Shown: one piece after another, positions 42,254 through 51,278 of the stretch | Numbering within the stretch: the stretch's first letter is position 1 | Layout: each line of letters opens with the position of its first letter | Assembly (NCBI RefSeq): GCF_001692325.1 | Contig: NZ_LXKN01000018.1 | Span: 496,001-560,000, forward strand | Source of the DNA: Rhizobium sp. AC27/96 | GTDB taxonomy: Bacteria > Pseudomonadota > Alphaproteobacteria > Rhizobiales > Rhizobiaceae | Length of the DNA stretch: 64,000 nt | Direction: 5' to 3' | Notes under the pieces: model-generated | Told to the model about the DNA's origin: nothing | Databases searched by the model: none | What the model saw: only the letters and a program-made list of their open reading frames with translations | Program-made: the position numbers and the translations under genes

Positions 42254-43741
42254 TTAGTGGGCTTCGGCCGGGATCAGCGGAACCTCCGTGCCGTTGGCAT
42301 CAAAGAGCCTGCCGTTCAGGAAATAGTCGCCGTCGTGGAGAACAGCGATATCCTGATACCGGATCAGACGCTCCGTTCCGGCAACGAATACCGACTGCTG
42401 ATCCGAATTGCCCACCTTCAGGTGGTTGAACAGCAGGTTCAGCGTGATGGCCATCAAGGCTGCCGAGCTGATGCCGGAGTGGAAAATCGTGATGACCCAG
42501 GCCGGAAAATGCTCATAGAAGGTCGGCGATGCGATCGGGATCATTCCGAAGCCGATCGAGGTCGCGACGATGATGAGATTCATGTTGTTCTCATAATCGA
42601 CCTTGGCGAGGGTTCTGATGCCGCTCGCGGCGACCGTTCCGAACAGGACGAGCCCCGCGCCGCCGAGGACGGAGCTGGGAACCGCCGCCACGATCCGGCC
42701 CACCACCGGCAGCAGCCCGAGAGCGACAAGAAAGAGCCCGCCAGTCGCCACCACATAGCGGCTCTTGATGCCGGTCACCGCCACAAGGCCGACATTCTGG
42801 GCAAAGGCGCTCTGCGTGAAGGAGCCGAAGACCGGCGCAAGGATGCTCGACAGCATATCTGCGCGCAGACCGTCGCCGAGCCGGCGCGCATCGACTTTGG
42901 TTCCGACGATTTCACTGACCGCGAGGATGTCCGCCGAGGTCTCGACGAGCGTCACCATGATGACGATGAACATCGAGATGATCGCGGCCGCGTCAAAGAT
43001 CGGATAACCGAAGTGGAAGATTTTCGGCAAGGCTATGAAGGGCCCATTCGCTACCTGCGAAAAGTCAGTCAGGCCCGAGGCATAGGCTATGCCGGTGCCG
43101 ATGATGATGGCCAGCAGGATCGAGAGCCGCGAGATGGACGCACTGCCGAGCTTGCTCAGCAGCAACACGATCACGAGCGTCACGGCGGCGAGCTGGATAT
43201 TGGCCTGACTGCCGAAATCCGGGGCGCTCCTGTTGCCGCCCATTGCCCAGTTTGCAGCAACCGGCATCAGCGTGAGCCCAATCGTCGTAATGACGATGCC
43301 GGTAACAAGCGGCGGGAAGAAGCGCGTGATGCGCGAAAATACCGGCGTGATCGCCAGTCCTAGGAACGAAGCCGCGATAACGGCGCCGAGGACGGACTGG
43401 ATACCCCCATGCCCGGTAATGGCGATCATCGTCGCGACACCGGAAAAGGATACGCCCTGCACGAGAGGCAGACGGCTGCCGAAGAATGGCACCCCTATCG
43501 TCTGCAGGATGGTTGCCAGGCCCCCGGCAAACAGCGAAGCCGTCACCAGCAGACCTATGTCCGATGCCGAAAGACCCGATGCCTGTCCGAGGATCAACGG
43601 AACGGCGACGATGCCGCCATACATTGTCAGAACATGCTGAAGCCCATAGGCCAGATTGGCGCCGAGGCTGAGCTTTTCATCCTCAGGGGATAGATGCGCG
43701 GTATTTTCCTCTGTGGTTGCTGCCAAGGTAAACTCCTCCAT
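42254..43741 (-). CDS. NCS2-family nucleobase:cation symporter (xanthine/uracil permease)
   Basis: A 495-residue membrane protein with 12-14 hydrophobic segments and the NCS2 signs: ANLAYGLQHVLTMYGGIVAVPLILG at the start, VQGVSFSGVATM near residue 90, VETSADILAVSEIVG near 265 (the conserved Glu region) and FAQNVGLVAVTGIKSRYV near 315, the QNxG motif. It imports a purine or pyrimidine base with protons. Start: ATG 43741 is used here; TTG 43726, five codons later, has a better ribosome site (GGAGGAG) inside the first codons. It stands alone between the two SfnB-like genes, so its link to sulfur use is uncertain. Confidence 0.9.
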   Translation of the reverse strand: MEEFTLAATTEENTAHLSPEDEKLSLGANLAYGLQHVLTMYGGIVAVPLILGQASGLSASDIGLLVTASLFAGGLATILQTIGVPFFGSRLPLVQGVSFSGVATMIAITGHGGIQSVLGAVIAASFLGLAITPVFSRITRFFPPLVTGIVITTIGLTLMPVAANWAMGGNRSAPDFGSQANIQLAAVTLVIVLLLSKLGSASISRLSILLAIIIGTGIAYASGLTDFSQVANGPFIALPKIFHFGYPIFDAAAIISMFIVIMVTLVETSADILAVSEIVGTKVDARRLGDGLRADMLSSILAPVFGSFTQSAFAQNVGLVAVTGIKSRYVVATGGLFLVALGLLPVVGRIVAAVPSSVLGGAGLVLFGTVAASGIRTLAKVDYENNMNLIIVATSIGFGMIPIASPTFYEHFPAWVITIFHSGISSAALMAITLNLLFNHLKVGNSDQQSVFVAGTERLIRYQDIAVLHDGDYFLNGRLFDANGTEVPLIPAEAH

Positions 43742-43921
43742 ACCTTTGCGTTTCTCATTTCCTCCGAACGAGAAACGCAGGTTACGGTGCTCAACCCCGC
43801 ATGACTTTATAGAAAAATGCGAAACACCTTATGGAAGCGCTGGCAACCGACCTGTCCTGCCGGGTTTCGATGCGCACCGGCAGGATGGATATGATGGCCG
43901 CGTCTGCGGCGCTGAGGACAG

Positions 43922-45127
43922 TTAGCTGTAGAGGCTAACCTCGGGGATCTTGTCGTTGAGAACGAACTCACCGACTTCCTTGGCCTTGTAGAAGACTGGA
44001 TCATGCAGTGTGTGTGTCCGGACATTGCGCCAGAAGCGATCGAAGCGAAACTTCTCGGCCGTTGAACGCGCGCCGGTGAGCTCGAAAACGCGATTGGTCA
44101 CGTCGAGTGCAACATGTGTGGCGTTCACCTTCGCCGCGTAGGCTTCGGCTGCTGCTTCGCCGCGTTCGCGTGCGGTCGCCTTAGAGCCCTTGGCAAGACC
44201 GGCCTGCACAATTGCCGCAGCACTGTCGGCAAGCGCCGCCGACGCCTTCAAGGCAGCCGTCAGCTCGCCGACGCGCTCGAGAATATAGGGATCATCCGCT
44301 GCCCGCTCGACACCGGAGGTGACCCAAGGCCGCGTGGTCGTGCGGACATAATCAACCGCTTCGCGCAACGCACCTTCAGCGGTTCCGAGATAGAAATTGA
44401 CGAAAACCAGCTGGATGAGCGGCGTATTGAATGTCGCCAATACGGGTGCTGTGCCGCCACTCGTTCCGACCTTGTCCAGATCCTCCTCATAGACTGGAAA
44501 GTCATGGAACTCGACACTGCCGCTGTCAGACAGGCGCTGGCCGAAATTGTCCCAGTCGTCATTGGCCTTGTAGCCTGCCCGGCTAGTGGGGACGGCAAAG
44601 CCGACGATCTTGTCGTCAAGCGCGGCGTTGGCGTTGATGTAGTCGGAGACATGCGCGGCCGTGGAGAAGGATTTGCGGCCGTTCAGAACATAGCCGTTAC
44701 CGCGGCGGGAGAGCACGAGGCCGGGATCACGCGGATTGACGGCCGCGCCCCAATAGAGGCTGTTGGCGACCGTCTTGCTGCCGAGCTCCTGCGCACGCGC
44801 TTCATCGAAACCCCAGTAGACATACTGGCTGTTGACATAGTGATAGCCGAGAAGCTGGCCGATGGAGCTTTCACCACGAGCGAGAATGCGCGTCAGCCGC
44901 AGCCCATCGACCCAATCGAGGCCGCCACCACCGATCTCGGGCGCATGCAATGCATTCAGCAATCCGGCATTCTTCAGCTTGACGATTTCGCCAAGCGGTG
45001 GCCGGCCCTCACGGTCGAGTTCGGCAGCGCGCTTGGAAAGATCGGCCGAAATTTCCTCGGCGCTGGCGAAAAGGTCCTCCCGCGTGGCATTCCGATGGCC
45101 CGCAAAGACGACGTTGGACTGGCTCAT
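43922..45127 (-). CDS. Second SfnB/DszC-like acyl-CoA dehydrogenase-fold flavin oxidoreductase
   Basis: A 401-residue relative of the protein at 40924 with the same landmarks: LNALHAPEIGGGGLDWVDGLRLTRIL, GYVLNGRKSFSTAAHVSDYI, and the closing FRFDRFWRNVRTHTLHDPVFYKAKEVGEFVLND. The two are only distantly alike, so they likely handle different steps or substrates. Start ATG 45127 follows GGAGTGATATC. It lies downstream of a binding-protein gene in the same direction with a hairpin between them, so the two are probably one operon with the binding protein made in excess. Confidence 0.85.
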   Translation of the reverse strand: MSQSNVVFAGHRNATREDLFASAEEISADLSKRAAELDREGRPPLGEIVKLKNAGLLNALHAPEIGGGGLDWVDGLRLTRILARGESSIGQLLGYHYVNSQYVYWGFDEARAQELGSKTVANSLYWGAAVNPRDPGLVLSRRGNGYVLNGRKSFSTAAHVSDYINANAALDDKIVGFAVPTSRAGYKANDDWDNFGQRLSDSGSVEFHDFPVYEEDLDKVGTSGGTAPVLATFNTPLIQLVFVNFYLGTAEGALREAVDYVRTTTRPWVTSGVERAADDPYILERVGELTAALKASAALADSAAAIVQAGLAKGSKATARERGEAAAEAYAAKVNATHVALDVTNRVFELTGARSTAEKFRFDRFWRNVRTHTLHDPVFYKAKEVGEFVLNDKIPEVSLYS

Positions 45128-45154
45128 GATATCACTCCGGTTCTTTGGCATAGT

Positions 45155-45178
45155 CCGGCGGGCACATGAGCCCGCCGG
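45155..45178 (-). terminator. Hairpin between binding-protein and flavin-oxidoreductase genes
   Basis: CCGGCGGGC (45155-45163) pairs perfectly with GCCCGCCGG (45170-45178). With no T-run it may be an attenuator or mRNA-protecting stem that keeps the binding-protein message more abundant than the gene after it. Confidence 0.55.
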
Positions 45179-45196
45179 TAATTCGAGGCGGGCAGC

Positions 45197-46243
45197 CTAG
45201 AAAAGCTTTTTCGGGATCCAGCTTGCGGTCACCGCATCGCTCGTGCTGAAGGCCGGCACCTTCTGGGCCAGTTCCTCGATCGTCTTCACTCCGGCTGCAC
45301 GCAACGCTTCCTGCGTCAACAGTGTCGGCTTGACGCTGATCTGATGCGGAACGTCCTGCCCGGCGATCTGCAGGGCGGCGGCACGAATGGAGACGGCGCC
45401 GACGACGGCAGGATTGGTGGCGACGGTCGCAACCCACGGGCTGCCGGGCTCGACGATCTCCTGGATATCGGCAGTGGAGACATCGGCCGAATAGATCTTC
45501 AGCTTGCTTGCAATGCCGAGGTCAGTGGCGGCGAGCTTCACGCCGCGGGCAAATTCGTCATAGGGGGCGAAGACGACGCTGATATCGGGATTTGCCGCCA
45601 GCGCCGCCTTTGCCTGGTCGGCCGTCGAAGTTGCCGTCGTGTCGCTGACATTGCCGAAACGGGCCTTTTCGACAACACCGGCGTTTGCCTTCTTGAACGT
45701 GTCCCAGACCTCGTTGCGGCGGTCGAGCGGCGCAAAGCCGGCAACATAGACATAGCCTGCCTTGAAGCTGGTGCCGTTGTCCTTGACGACCTGCTTCAAA
45801 GCGAGATCGGCAAGCTCGTGGTCGCTCTGCTCGACCTGCGGGATCTTCGGATTGTTGAGATTGACGTCAAAGGCGACGACCTTGATGCCCTTGTCCAGCG
45901 CCTGCTGGACGACGTCACTCAGGGATTCCGGAAGGCCGTGATCGATGACGATGCCGGAAACGCCGAGGTTGATCGCCTGCAGGATTTGCTCACGCTGCTC
46001 GGCGGCATCCTGACGGCCTGGAAAGACGCGCAGGTCGATATCGAGCGCCTTGGCCTGCGCCTCGGCACCCGCCTGATAGGCCTGGAAGAAATCTCCAGCC
46101 GAAATATAGCTGATCAAAGCGACCTTCACGCCGCCCTTATCGAAAGGAGCAGGAGCGCCATTCACACCGCCGGCAATCGCGGCTTGCGTGAAGAGAAACG
46201 GAATGGCGGCGGCTGACAGGGCAAGCCGTAGAAGGGACTTCAT
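45197..46243 (-). CDS. CUT2-type ABC substrate-binding protein A
   Basis: A 348-residue periplasmic binding protein with a signal peptide (MKSLLRLALSAAAIPFLFTQAAIA) and RbsB-type fold: VKVALISYISAGDFFQAYQAGAEAQAKALDIDL, ILQAINLGVSGIVIDHGLPESLSDVVQQALDKGIKVVAFDV, and SVVFAPYDEFARGVKLAATDL. It is read leftwards, divergent from a second binding-protein gene with its ATPase and permeases. It probably hands substrate to that transporter. Start ATG 46243 follows GAGG; a TTG at 46264 lies before it. Confidence 0.88.
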   Translation of the reverse strand: MKSLLRLALSAAAIPFLFTQAAIAGGVNGAPAPFDKGGVKVALISYISAGDFFQAYQAGAEAQAKALDIDLRVFPGRQDAAEQREQILQAINLGVSGIVIDHGLPESLSDVVQQALDKGIKVVAFDVNLNNPKIPQVEQSDHELADLALKQVVKDNGTSFKAGYVYVAGFAPLDRRNEVWDTFKKANAGVVEKARFGNVSDTTATSTADQAKAALAANPDISVVFAPYDEFARGVKLAATDLGIASKLKIYSADVSTADIQEIVEPGSPWVATVATNPAVVGAVSIRAAALQIAGQDVPHQISVKPTLLTQEALRAAGVKTIEELAQKVPAFSTSDAVTASWIPKKLF

Positions 46244-46644
46244 AGTAGCGAACCTCGCGTTCAATCAATCTGGAACGTCGTCTGACGGAACCCCCGCGAC
46301 GTGTGCAATTATTAGATATAATCCCTATGTTTTTAGTAGAGTAAATCATCCGATTTTGGCGGCCTTCGGAGATTCTTTGTTCGCTTGAGGAAGGCTTGGC
46401 GGCAAGGGCTTGCCTCCTGGGCGCGCCGCCATGTGCTCATAGCCTGCGGCTCATTTGTCGGAAATAACCGACCGCACCCCTAACTCTATTCGTCGGCTAG
46501 AAACACCGACCTGCGCTTTGGGCAGGCAACCCACGGAAATTCCCCTGTCCGCTCAGGTTTTGGAAAAACGTTCCTCCGTAAATGTTAAAATCTATCTATT
46601 TTGTATCCTATTGGAATTTATGGATTGCTGGAGAGGATGCTTTC
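46244..46644. promoter_or_regulatory. Divergent control region between two binding-protein genes
   Basis: 401 bases with no gene. It is AT-rich near 46300-46345 (TTAGATATAATCCCTATG at 46314 onwards) and again near 46580-46625 (TCTATCTATTTTGTATCC). TATCTATT at 46593-46600 matches one arm of the inverted repeat at 40801. No good palindrome was found. Confidence 0.4.
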
Positions 46645-47649
46645 ATGACCAACGAACACACGACCGGCCTTGGACGCCGGGATATTCTGAAACTGACCGC
46701 CGCCGGAGCAGCGCTGGCAACCGCTGGCCTCATCTCAAGCAAGGCAGCGGCTGCCGACGACGCCCTGTCCCTGAAAGGCAAGCGCATCGCCATCAGCGCG
46801 ACGGGCACCGACCACTATTTCGATCTACAGGCCTATAATGCCCAGATCGACGAAGTGAAGAAGCTGGGCGGCACGCCGATCGCCGTTGACGCCGGCCGGA
46901 ACGACGGCAAGCTGGTGTCGCAGCTGCAGACGCTGATTGCGCAGCGGCCGGATGCGATCGTCCAGATCCTCGGCACCTTGAGCGTCATCGATCCCTGGCT
47001 GAAGAAGGCGCGGGATGCGGGCATTCCCGTTCTGACCGTCGATGTCGGTTCCACCAATTCGATCAACAACACCACATCCGACAACTGGGGCATCGGCAAG
47101 GATCTGGCGCTACAGCTCGTCTCCGATATTGGCGGCGAAGGCAATATCATCGCCTTCAACGGCTTTTATGGCGTGACGCCCTGCGCGATCCGCTATGACC
47201 AGCTTGTCAATGTCGTCAAGTATTTCCCGAAGGTGAAGATCATTCAGCCCGAGCTGCGGGATGTCATTCCCAACACCGTTCAGGATGCCTTCACCCAGAT
47301 CACCGCGATCCTCAACAAGTACCCGGAAAAGGGCTCGATCAAGGCCATCTGGTCGGCCTGGGATATTCCACAGCTCGGCGCCACGCAGGCACTAGCCGCA
47401 GCTGGCCGCACCGAAATCCGCACCTATGGCGTCGACGGCAGCCCGGAAGTGCTGCAGCTGGTCGCCGATCCGAACTCTCCTGCAGGCGCCGACGCAGCCC
47501 AACAGCCGGCGGAAATCGGCCGCACCGCAATCCGCAACGTCGCCAAGCTGCTCGCAGGACAGACCCTGCCGCGCGAGACCTACGTACCTGCTCTCCTCGC
47601 CAACAAGAGCAACGTCGCCGACATCGTCAAGAAACTTGGCATCGGCTGA
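46645..47649 (+). CDS. CUT2-type ABC substrate-binding protein B (Tat-exported)
   Basis: A 334-residue binding protein with a twin-arginine signal (GLGRRDILKLTAAGAALATAGL) instead of the usual Sec signal, suggesting it folds before export. The RbsB-like fold is clear: LKGKRIAISATGTDHYFDLQAYNAQIDEVKKLGGTPIAVDAG, then VQILGTLSVIDPWLKKARDAGIPVLTVDVG, and IKAIWSAWDIPQLGATQALAAAGR. Start ATG 46645 follows GGAGAGG. It is the first gene of the transporter operon, and divergent from binding protein A. Confidence 0.88.
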   Translation: MTNEHTTGLGRRDILKLTAAGAALATAGLISSKAAAADDALSLKGKRIAISATGTDHYFDLQAYNAQIDEVKKLGGTPIAVDAGRNDGKLVSQLQTLIAQRPDAIVQILGTLSVIDPWLKKARDAGIPVLTVDVGSTNSINNTTSDNWGIGKDLALQLVSDIGGEGNIIAFNGFYGVTPCAIRYDQLVNVVKYFPKVKIIQPELRDVIPNTVQDAFTQITAILNKYPEKGSIKAIWSAWDIPQLGATQALAAAGRTEIRTYGVDGSPEVLQLVADPNSPAGADAAQQPAEIGRTAIRNVAKLLAGQTLPRETYVPALLANKSNVADIVKKLGIG

Positions 47650-47710
47650 CATGTGAACCGGCGATGCGGCGTTAGCCGCGTCGCCCCGCTTGATGCGAGG
47701 GCCTTTTCCA

Positions 47711-49255
47711 ATGACAGTAACCACGCCTGCGGCCGACAGCCAGGACCACATCGTCCGCTTCGAACGTGTCGTGAAGCGTTTCGGCGGCGCGCAGGCGCTG
47801 GCCGGTGCATCGCTGACCGTGCGGCGCGGCACCGTGCACGGGCTTGTCGGGCAGAATGGTGCCGGCAAGTCGACGCTGATCAAGCTTCTTGCCGGCCTGC
47901 ACAGGCCGGATGAGGGCCGCATCGAGGTCGAGGGCCGAGACTACGACCGGCTGACGCCGCATCTGTGCGAAGAACTCGGCATTCATTTCATTCATCAGGA
48001 CCGGTTGCTGGTACCCACATTTACCGTGGGCGAGACGCTGTTCCTCGGCAGGGAGCTGCGCGTTGGCGGCACACCCTTCATCGATCGCAGCGCGATGCAG
48101 CGTCGCGCCAGCGAGATTCTTGCCAATTACTTCGGCGTCGATTTGCCGAAGAACGCCCTGATGAGCGAACTTTCCACGGCCGAGCAGCAGATCGTTCAGA
48201 TCACCCGGGCGCTGCTGCACCAGCCGAAGCTTCTCGTCTTCGACGAGCCGACCGCCGCTTTGGTGCGGCAGGAGGCAGATATCCTCTTCCGCCTCATCCG
48301 CCGCCTGCGCAGCGAAGGTGTGACCATCATCTACATCTCGCACTATCTCAACGAAATTGAGGCCTTGTGCGACGATGTCACAGTGCTGCGCAACGGCACC
48401 GATGTCGCCTCGCTGCCCATGAGCGAGACGTCTGCCAACGGTATCGCGACCCTGATGGTTGAGCGCGATATCGGGGAGATGTTCCCAAAGCGGCAGGTGG
48501 AGCTCGGCGCTGAAATTCTAAAGGTTCGCAATCTCTCGGCAGCGAACCGCTTCCACGACATTAGCTTCACGCTGCGCCGTGGCGAGATCCTCGGCATCAC
48601 CGGCTTGCTTGGCTCCGGAGCTAAGGACTTGGTGCGGACGCTGTTCGGATTGCAGGCAGCAACAAGCGGAGAGATCGATATCGAGACGCAGGCCCTGAAG
48701 CCGCGCAGCCCGGTGGAGGCCGTCAACCATCAGCTAGCGCTGGTGCCTGAGGATCGTCGCGGCCATGGCGTTGGCCTTGATCTCAGCGTACGCGAAAACA
48801 TCACGCTATCGAGCCTTGCCCGCTACACCCGCTTTGGCTTTCTCAACCGCAAACGCGAGGCCAACGATACCGACGATCTGATCAAGCGCCTGCAGATCAA
48901 GACGTCCGGGCGCGAAGCCCTGGTTCGCACGCTCTCGGGCGGCAACCAGCAGAAGGTGGCCATCGCCAAATGGCTGAGCCGCAAGTCGGAAATCTATCTG
49001 CTCGATGAACCCACCGTCGGCGTCGATATCGGCTCCAAGGTCGAGATCTATAACCTGATCGGCGAGCTTGCCGCGCGAGGCGCCGGCGTGATCGTACTCT
49101 CGTCGGATCTGCCCGAGCTGGTGGGCATTACCGACAGGATCCTTGTGCTCTTTCGCGGCCGCCTGACGCGTGAGCTGATCTCCTCACAGACCACAACGGA
49201 TGAAGTGCTGTCGGCATCGACCGGCGCCGTGGAAGGATTGCGCCATGTCGGCTGA
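47711..49255 (+). CDS. CUT2 ABC transporter double ATPase (RbsA-like)
   Basis: A 514-residue ATPase with two nucleotide-binding halves. The first: Walker A GQNGAGKS (48-55), LSTAEQQIVQITRALLHQPKLLVFDEPTAAL. The second, degenerate at its P-loop (GLLGSGAKDLVRTLFG), ends with LSGGNQQKVAIAKWLSRKSEIYLLDEPTVGVDIGSK. This matches RbsA. Start ATG 47711 follows a GAGGG site. The gene overlaps the next by 11 bases. Confidence 0.92.
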   Translation: MTVTTPAADSQDHIVRFERVVKRFGGAQALAGASLTVRRGTVHGLVGQNGAGKSTLIKLLAGLHRPDEGRIEVEGRDYDRLTPHLCEELGIHFIHQDRLLVPTFTVGETLFLGRELRVGGTPFIDRSAMQRRASEILANYFGVDLPKNALMSELSTAEQQIVQITRALLHQPKLLVFDEPTAALVRQEADILFRLIRRLRSEGVTIIYISHYLNEIEALCDDVTVLRNGTDVASLPMSETSANGIATLMVERDIGEMFPKRQVELGAEILKVRNLSAANRFHDISFTLRRGEILGITGLLGSGAKDLVRTLFGLQAATSGEIDIETQALKPRSPVEAVNHQLALVPEDRRGHGVGLDLSVRENITLSSLARYTRFGFLNRKREANDTDDLIKRLQIKTSGREALVRTLSGGNQQKVAIAKWLSRKSEIYLLDEPTVGVDIGSKVEIYNLIGELAARGAGVIVLSSDLPELVGITDRILVLFRGRLTRELISSQTTTDEVLSASTGAVEGLRHVG

Positions 49256-50264
49256 TGTCCAATTTGCCTCCCTCCCCGAGGCTCCGGCCGGGCGTTCGCT
49301 GCCATCGGGCAGCAAGCTAGCGGCCGCAACCCTGCGCTTCGGCTCTTTGCTTGCCTTCCTGTCGATCCTCGTGATTTTTGCCCTAACGGCACCCTACTTC
49401 CTGACGGTCGGCAATATCGGCAACGTGCTCGGCCAGTCGGCTATTTCGGGCGTTCTCGCCATCGGCCTGACAATCGTGCTCATCGCCGGCGGCTCCAACG
49501 TCGTCACCGGCGGCATCGACCTCTCGCTTGCGGCCAATATGGGCCTGAGCGCCGCCGTCTACGCGACACTGATCCAGCTGGGCTTCAATGATATTGCCGC
49601 CGGCGCGGGCGCACTTGCCACCGGACTGGCAATCGGGGCCGTCAACGCGCTGGCGATCGTGCTGGCGGGCATCGTGCCACTATTGGCAACGCTCGCCGTG
49701 ATGAATGTCGTCGCCGGCCTGGAGCTGGTCCTGACCCAGAATACCGTTCTTCCCGCCGCGACCGACTTTCTGACAGTCCTTTCCGCGTCAGATGGCTTCG
49801 GCATACCGATCCTCGCCTATGTGCTTATCGGCTTCACCATCATCGTCACCGCCATCGTGCAATATACACCGCTTGGCCTCAGGCTCTACGCCGTCGGCGA
49901 ATTTCCCGAAGCTGCGCGCACCGCCGGCTTGCCGCTGAAAAAGCTGGTTGCCGGCGCATTCGTCGCCAGCGGTCTCTGCGGTGGCGTCGCCGGCATTCTG
50001 TCGGTGTCCTATCTCAGCGGCAGCACCACCGGTTCCGGCGAGATGCTGCTTCCCGTCGTCGTAACCGCCCTGCTCGGCTCGGTCTTCTCGCGCCGGCTCG
50101 TGCCGACCATCGGTGGAACGCTGATTTCGACCCTGTTCGTCGGATTCCTCATCAACGGCTTCCAGCTTCTGAACCTGCCCAGCACGCTGGTCAGCGGCGT
50201 TCAAGGCCTGCTGATCCTGATCGTCGTTTCGGCGACAACCCTGCTGCGCAAACGGGAGATCTGA
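49245..50264 (+). CDS. CUT2 ABC transporter permease 1 (RbsC-like)
   Basis: A 339-residue membrane protein with about ten hydrophobic segments, including VLIAGGSNVVTGGIDLSLAANMGLSAAVYATL (the RbsC motif near residues 80-110) and TALLGSVFSRRLVPTIGGTL near 280. Its start overlaps the ATPase gene's end by 11 bases. It forms the channel with the next permease. Confidence 0.9.
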   Translation: MSADVQFASLPEAPAGRSLPSGSKLAAATLRFGSLLAFLSILVIFALTAPYFLTVGNIGNVLGQSAISGVLAIGLTIVLIAGGSNVVTGGIDLSLAANMGLSAAVYATLIQLGFNDIAAGAGALATGLAIGAVNALAIVLAGIVPLLATLAVMNVVAGLELVLTQNTVLPAATDFLTVLSASDGFGIPILAYVLIGFTIIVTAIVQYTPLGLRLYAVGEFPEAARTAGLPLKKLVAGAFVASGLCGGVAGILSVSYLSGSTTGSGEMLLPVVVTALLGSVFSRRLVPTIGGTLISTLFVGFLINGFQLLNLPSTLVSGVQGLLILIVVSATTLLRKREI

Positions 50265-50266
50265 CC

Positions 50267-51244
50267 ATGTCCGCTACCGCTGCTTCAGGACGACCGCTTG
50301 CCGGTATTGCTCGATATGGCCTCATAGTCGCGCTGATCGCCGTCTTCTCGCTGTTTTCAGCATTGGCGCCGACATTCCTCAGCCCCGGCAACCTGCAGAG
50401 TATTCTCGTCAACAATTTCACGCTACTCGCCATCGTCTCCATCGCCATGACCTTTGCGGTTGCGGCTGGTGGTATCGATCTTTCTGTGGGAACGGCGGTT
50501 GACTTTGCGAGCTTTGCTTTCGTTTCCAGCATCCTAGCTGGGGTGCCTGTGCCTTTGGCTGCTCTGGCGGGCCTGGGCGCCGGAGCGCTGGTCGGGGCGT
50601 TCAACGCAGTGCTGATTTCCGGGATCGGCGTATCGCCATTCCTGGCAACGCTTGGAACGCTGTTCATCGGCCGCAGCATCCAGCAACTGCTGACCGATGG
50701 CGGCAATCCGGTCTATCTGCCTCCGTCAGGCGTGCCCAAAGCATTTCGTTTTATCGGACATGGAACGCTCGGCACTATTCCTGTGCCGCTTCTGATCGCA
50801 GGCGTCATCATCGCCGGTGCCGCATTGCTGTTTGCAAGGATGCGCTTCGGGCGCGTGGTTCTGGCGATCGGTATCCAGCCGCGGACAGTGCGCTATTCGG
50901 GCATTGGGCTCAGAGCCCATGTCGCTGCAACCTTCATTCTCGCCGGCGTCATCGCCGCCTTTGCCGGGCTGATCCTGACAGCGACGGTGACGGTCTATAT
51001 CCCCTCCTCCGGCAACGGCTTCATGCTGAACGCCATCGGCGCCACCTTCATCGGCACAACCTTTTCGCCGCTCGGCCGGCCGAATGTCGCAGGCACGGTG
51101 CTCGGTGTGCTCTTGCTCAGCATCGTGGCGAACGGCCTGCTGCTGACGGGCCTGAACTTCTACTGGCAACAGGTCGGCACGGGATTGCTGATCTTCGCCG
51201 TGCTCACCTTCAGCTTCATCAATAAGAAAGCCGTCGGCGCCTGA
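50267..51244 (+). CDS. CUT2 ABC transporter permease 2 (RbsC-like)
   Basis: A 325-residue membrane protein with RbsC features: AMTFAVAAGGIDLSVGTAVDFASFAFV near residues 60-88 and ATFIGTTFSPLGRPNVAGTVLGVLLLSI near 260. It starts 2 bases after the first permease with a GGGAG ribosome site inside that gene, so the two are translationally coupled. Confidence 0.9.
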   Translation: MSATAASGRPLAGIARYGLIVALIAVFSLFSALAPTFLSPGNLQSILVNNFTLLAIVSIAMTFAVAAGGIDLSVGTAVDFASFAFVSSILAGVPVPLAALAGLGAGALVGAFNAVLISGIGVSPFLATLGTLFIGRSIQQLLTDGGNPVYLPPSGVPKAFRFIGHGTLGTIPVPLLIAGVIIAGAALLFARMRFGRVVLAIGIQPRTVRYSGIGLRAHVAATFILAGVIAAFAGLILTATVTVYIPSSGNGFMLNAIGATFIGTTFSPLGRPNVAGTVLGVLLLSIVANGLLLTGLNFYWQQVGTGLLIFAVLTFSFINKKAVGA

Positions 51245-51278
51245 GTGCGGCCGATCCACATCATGCAGGAATAACAAT

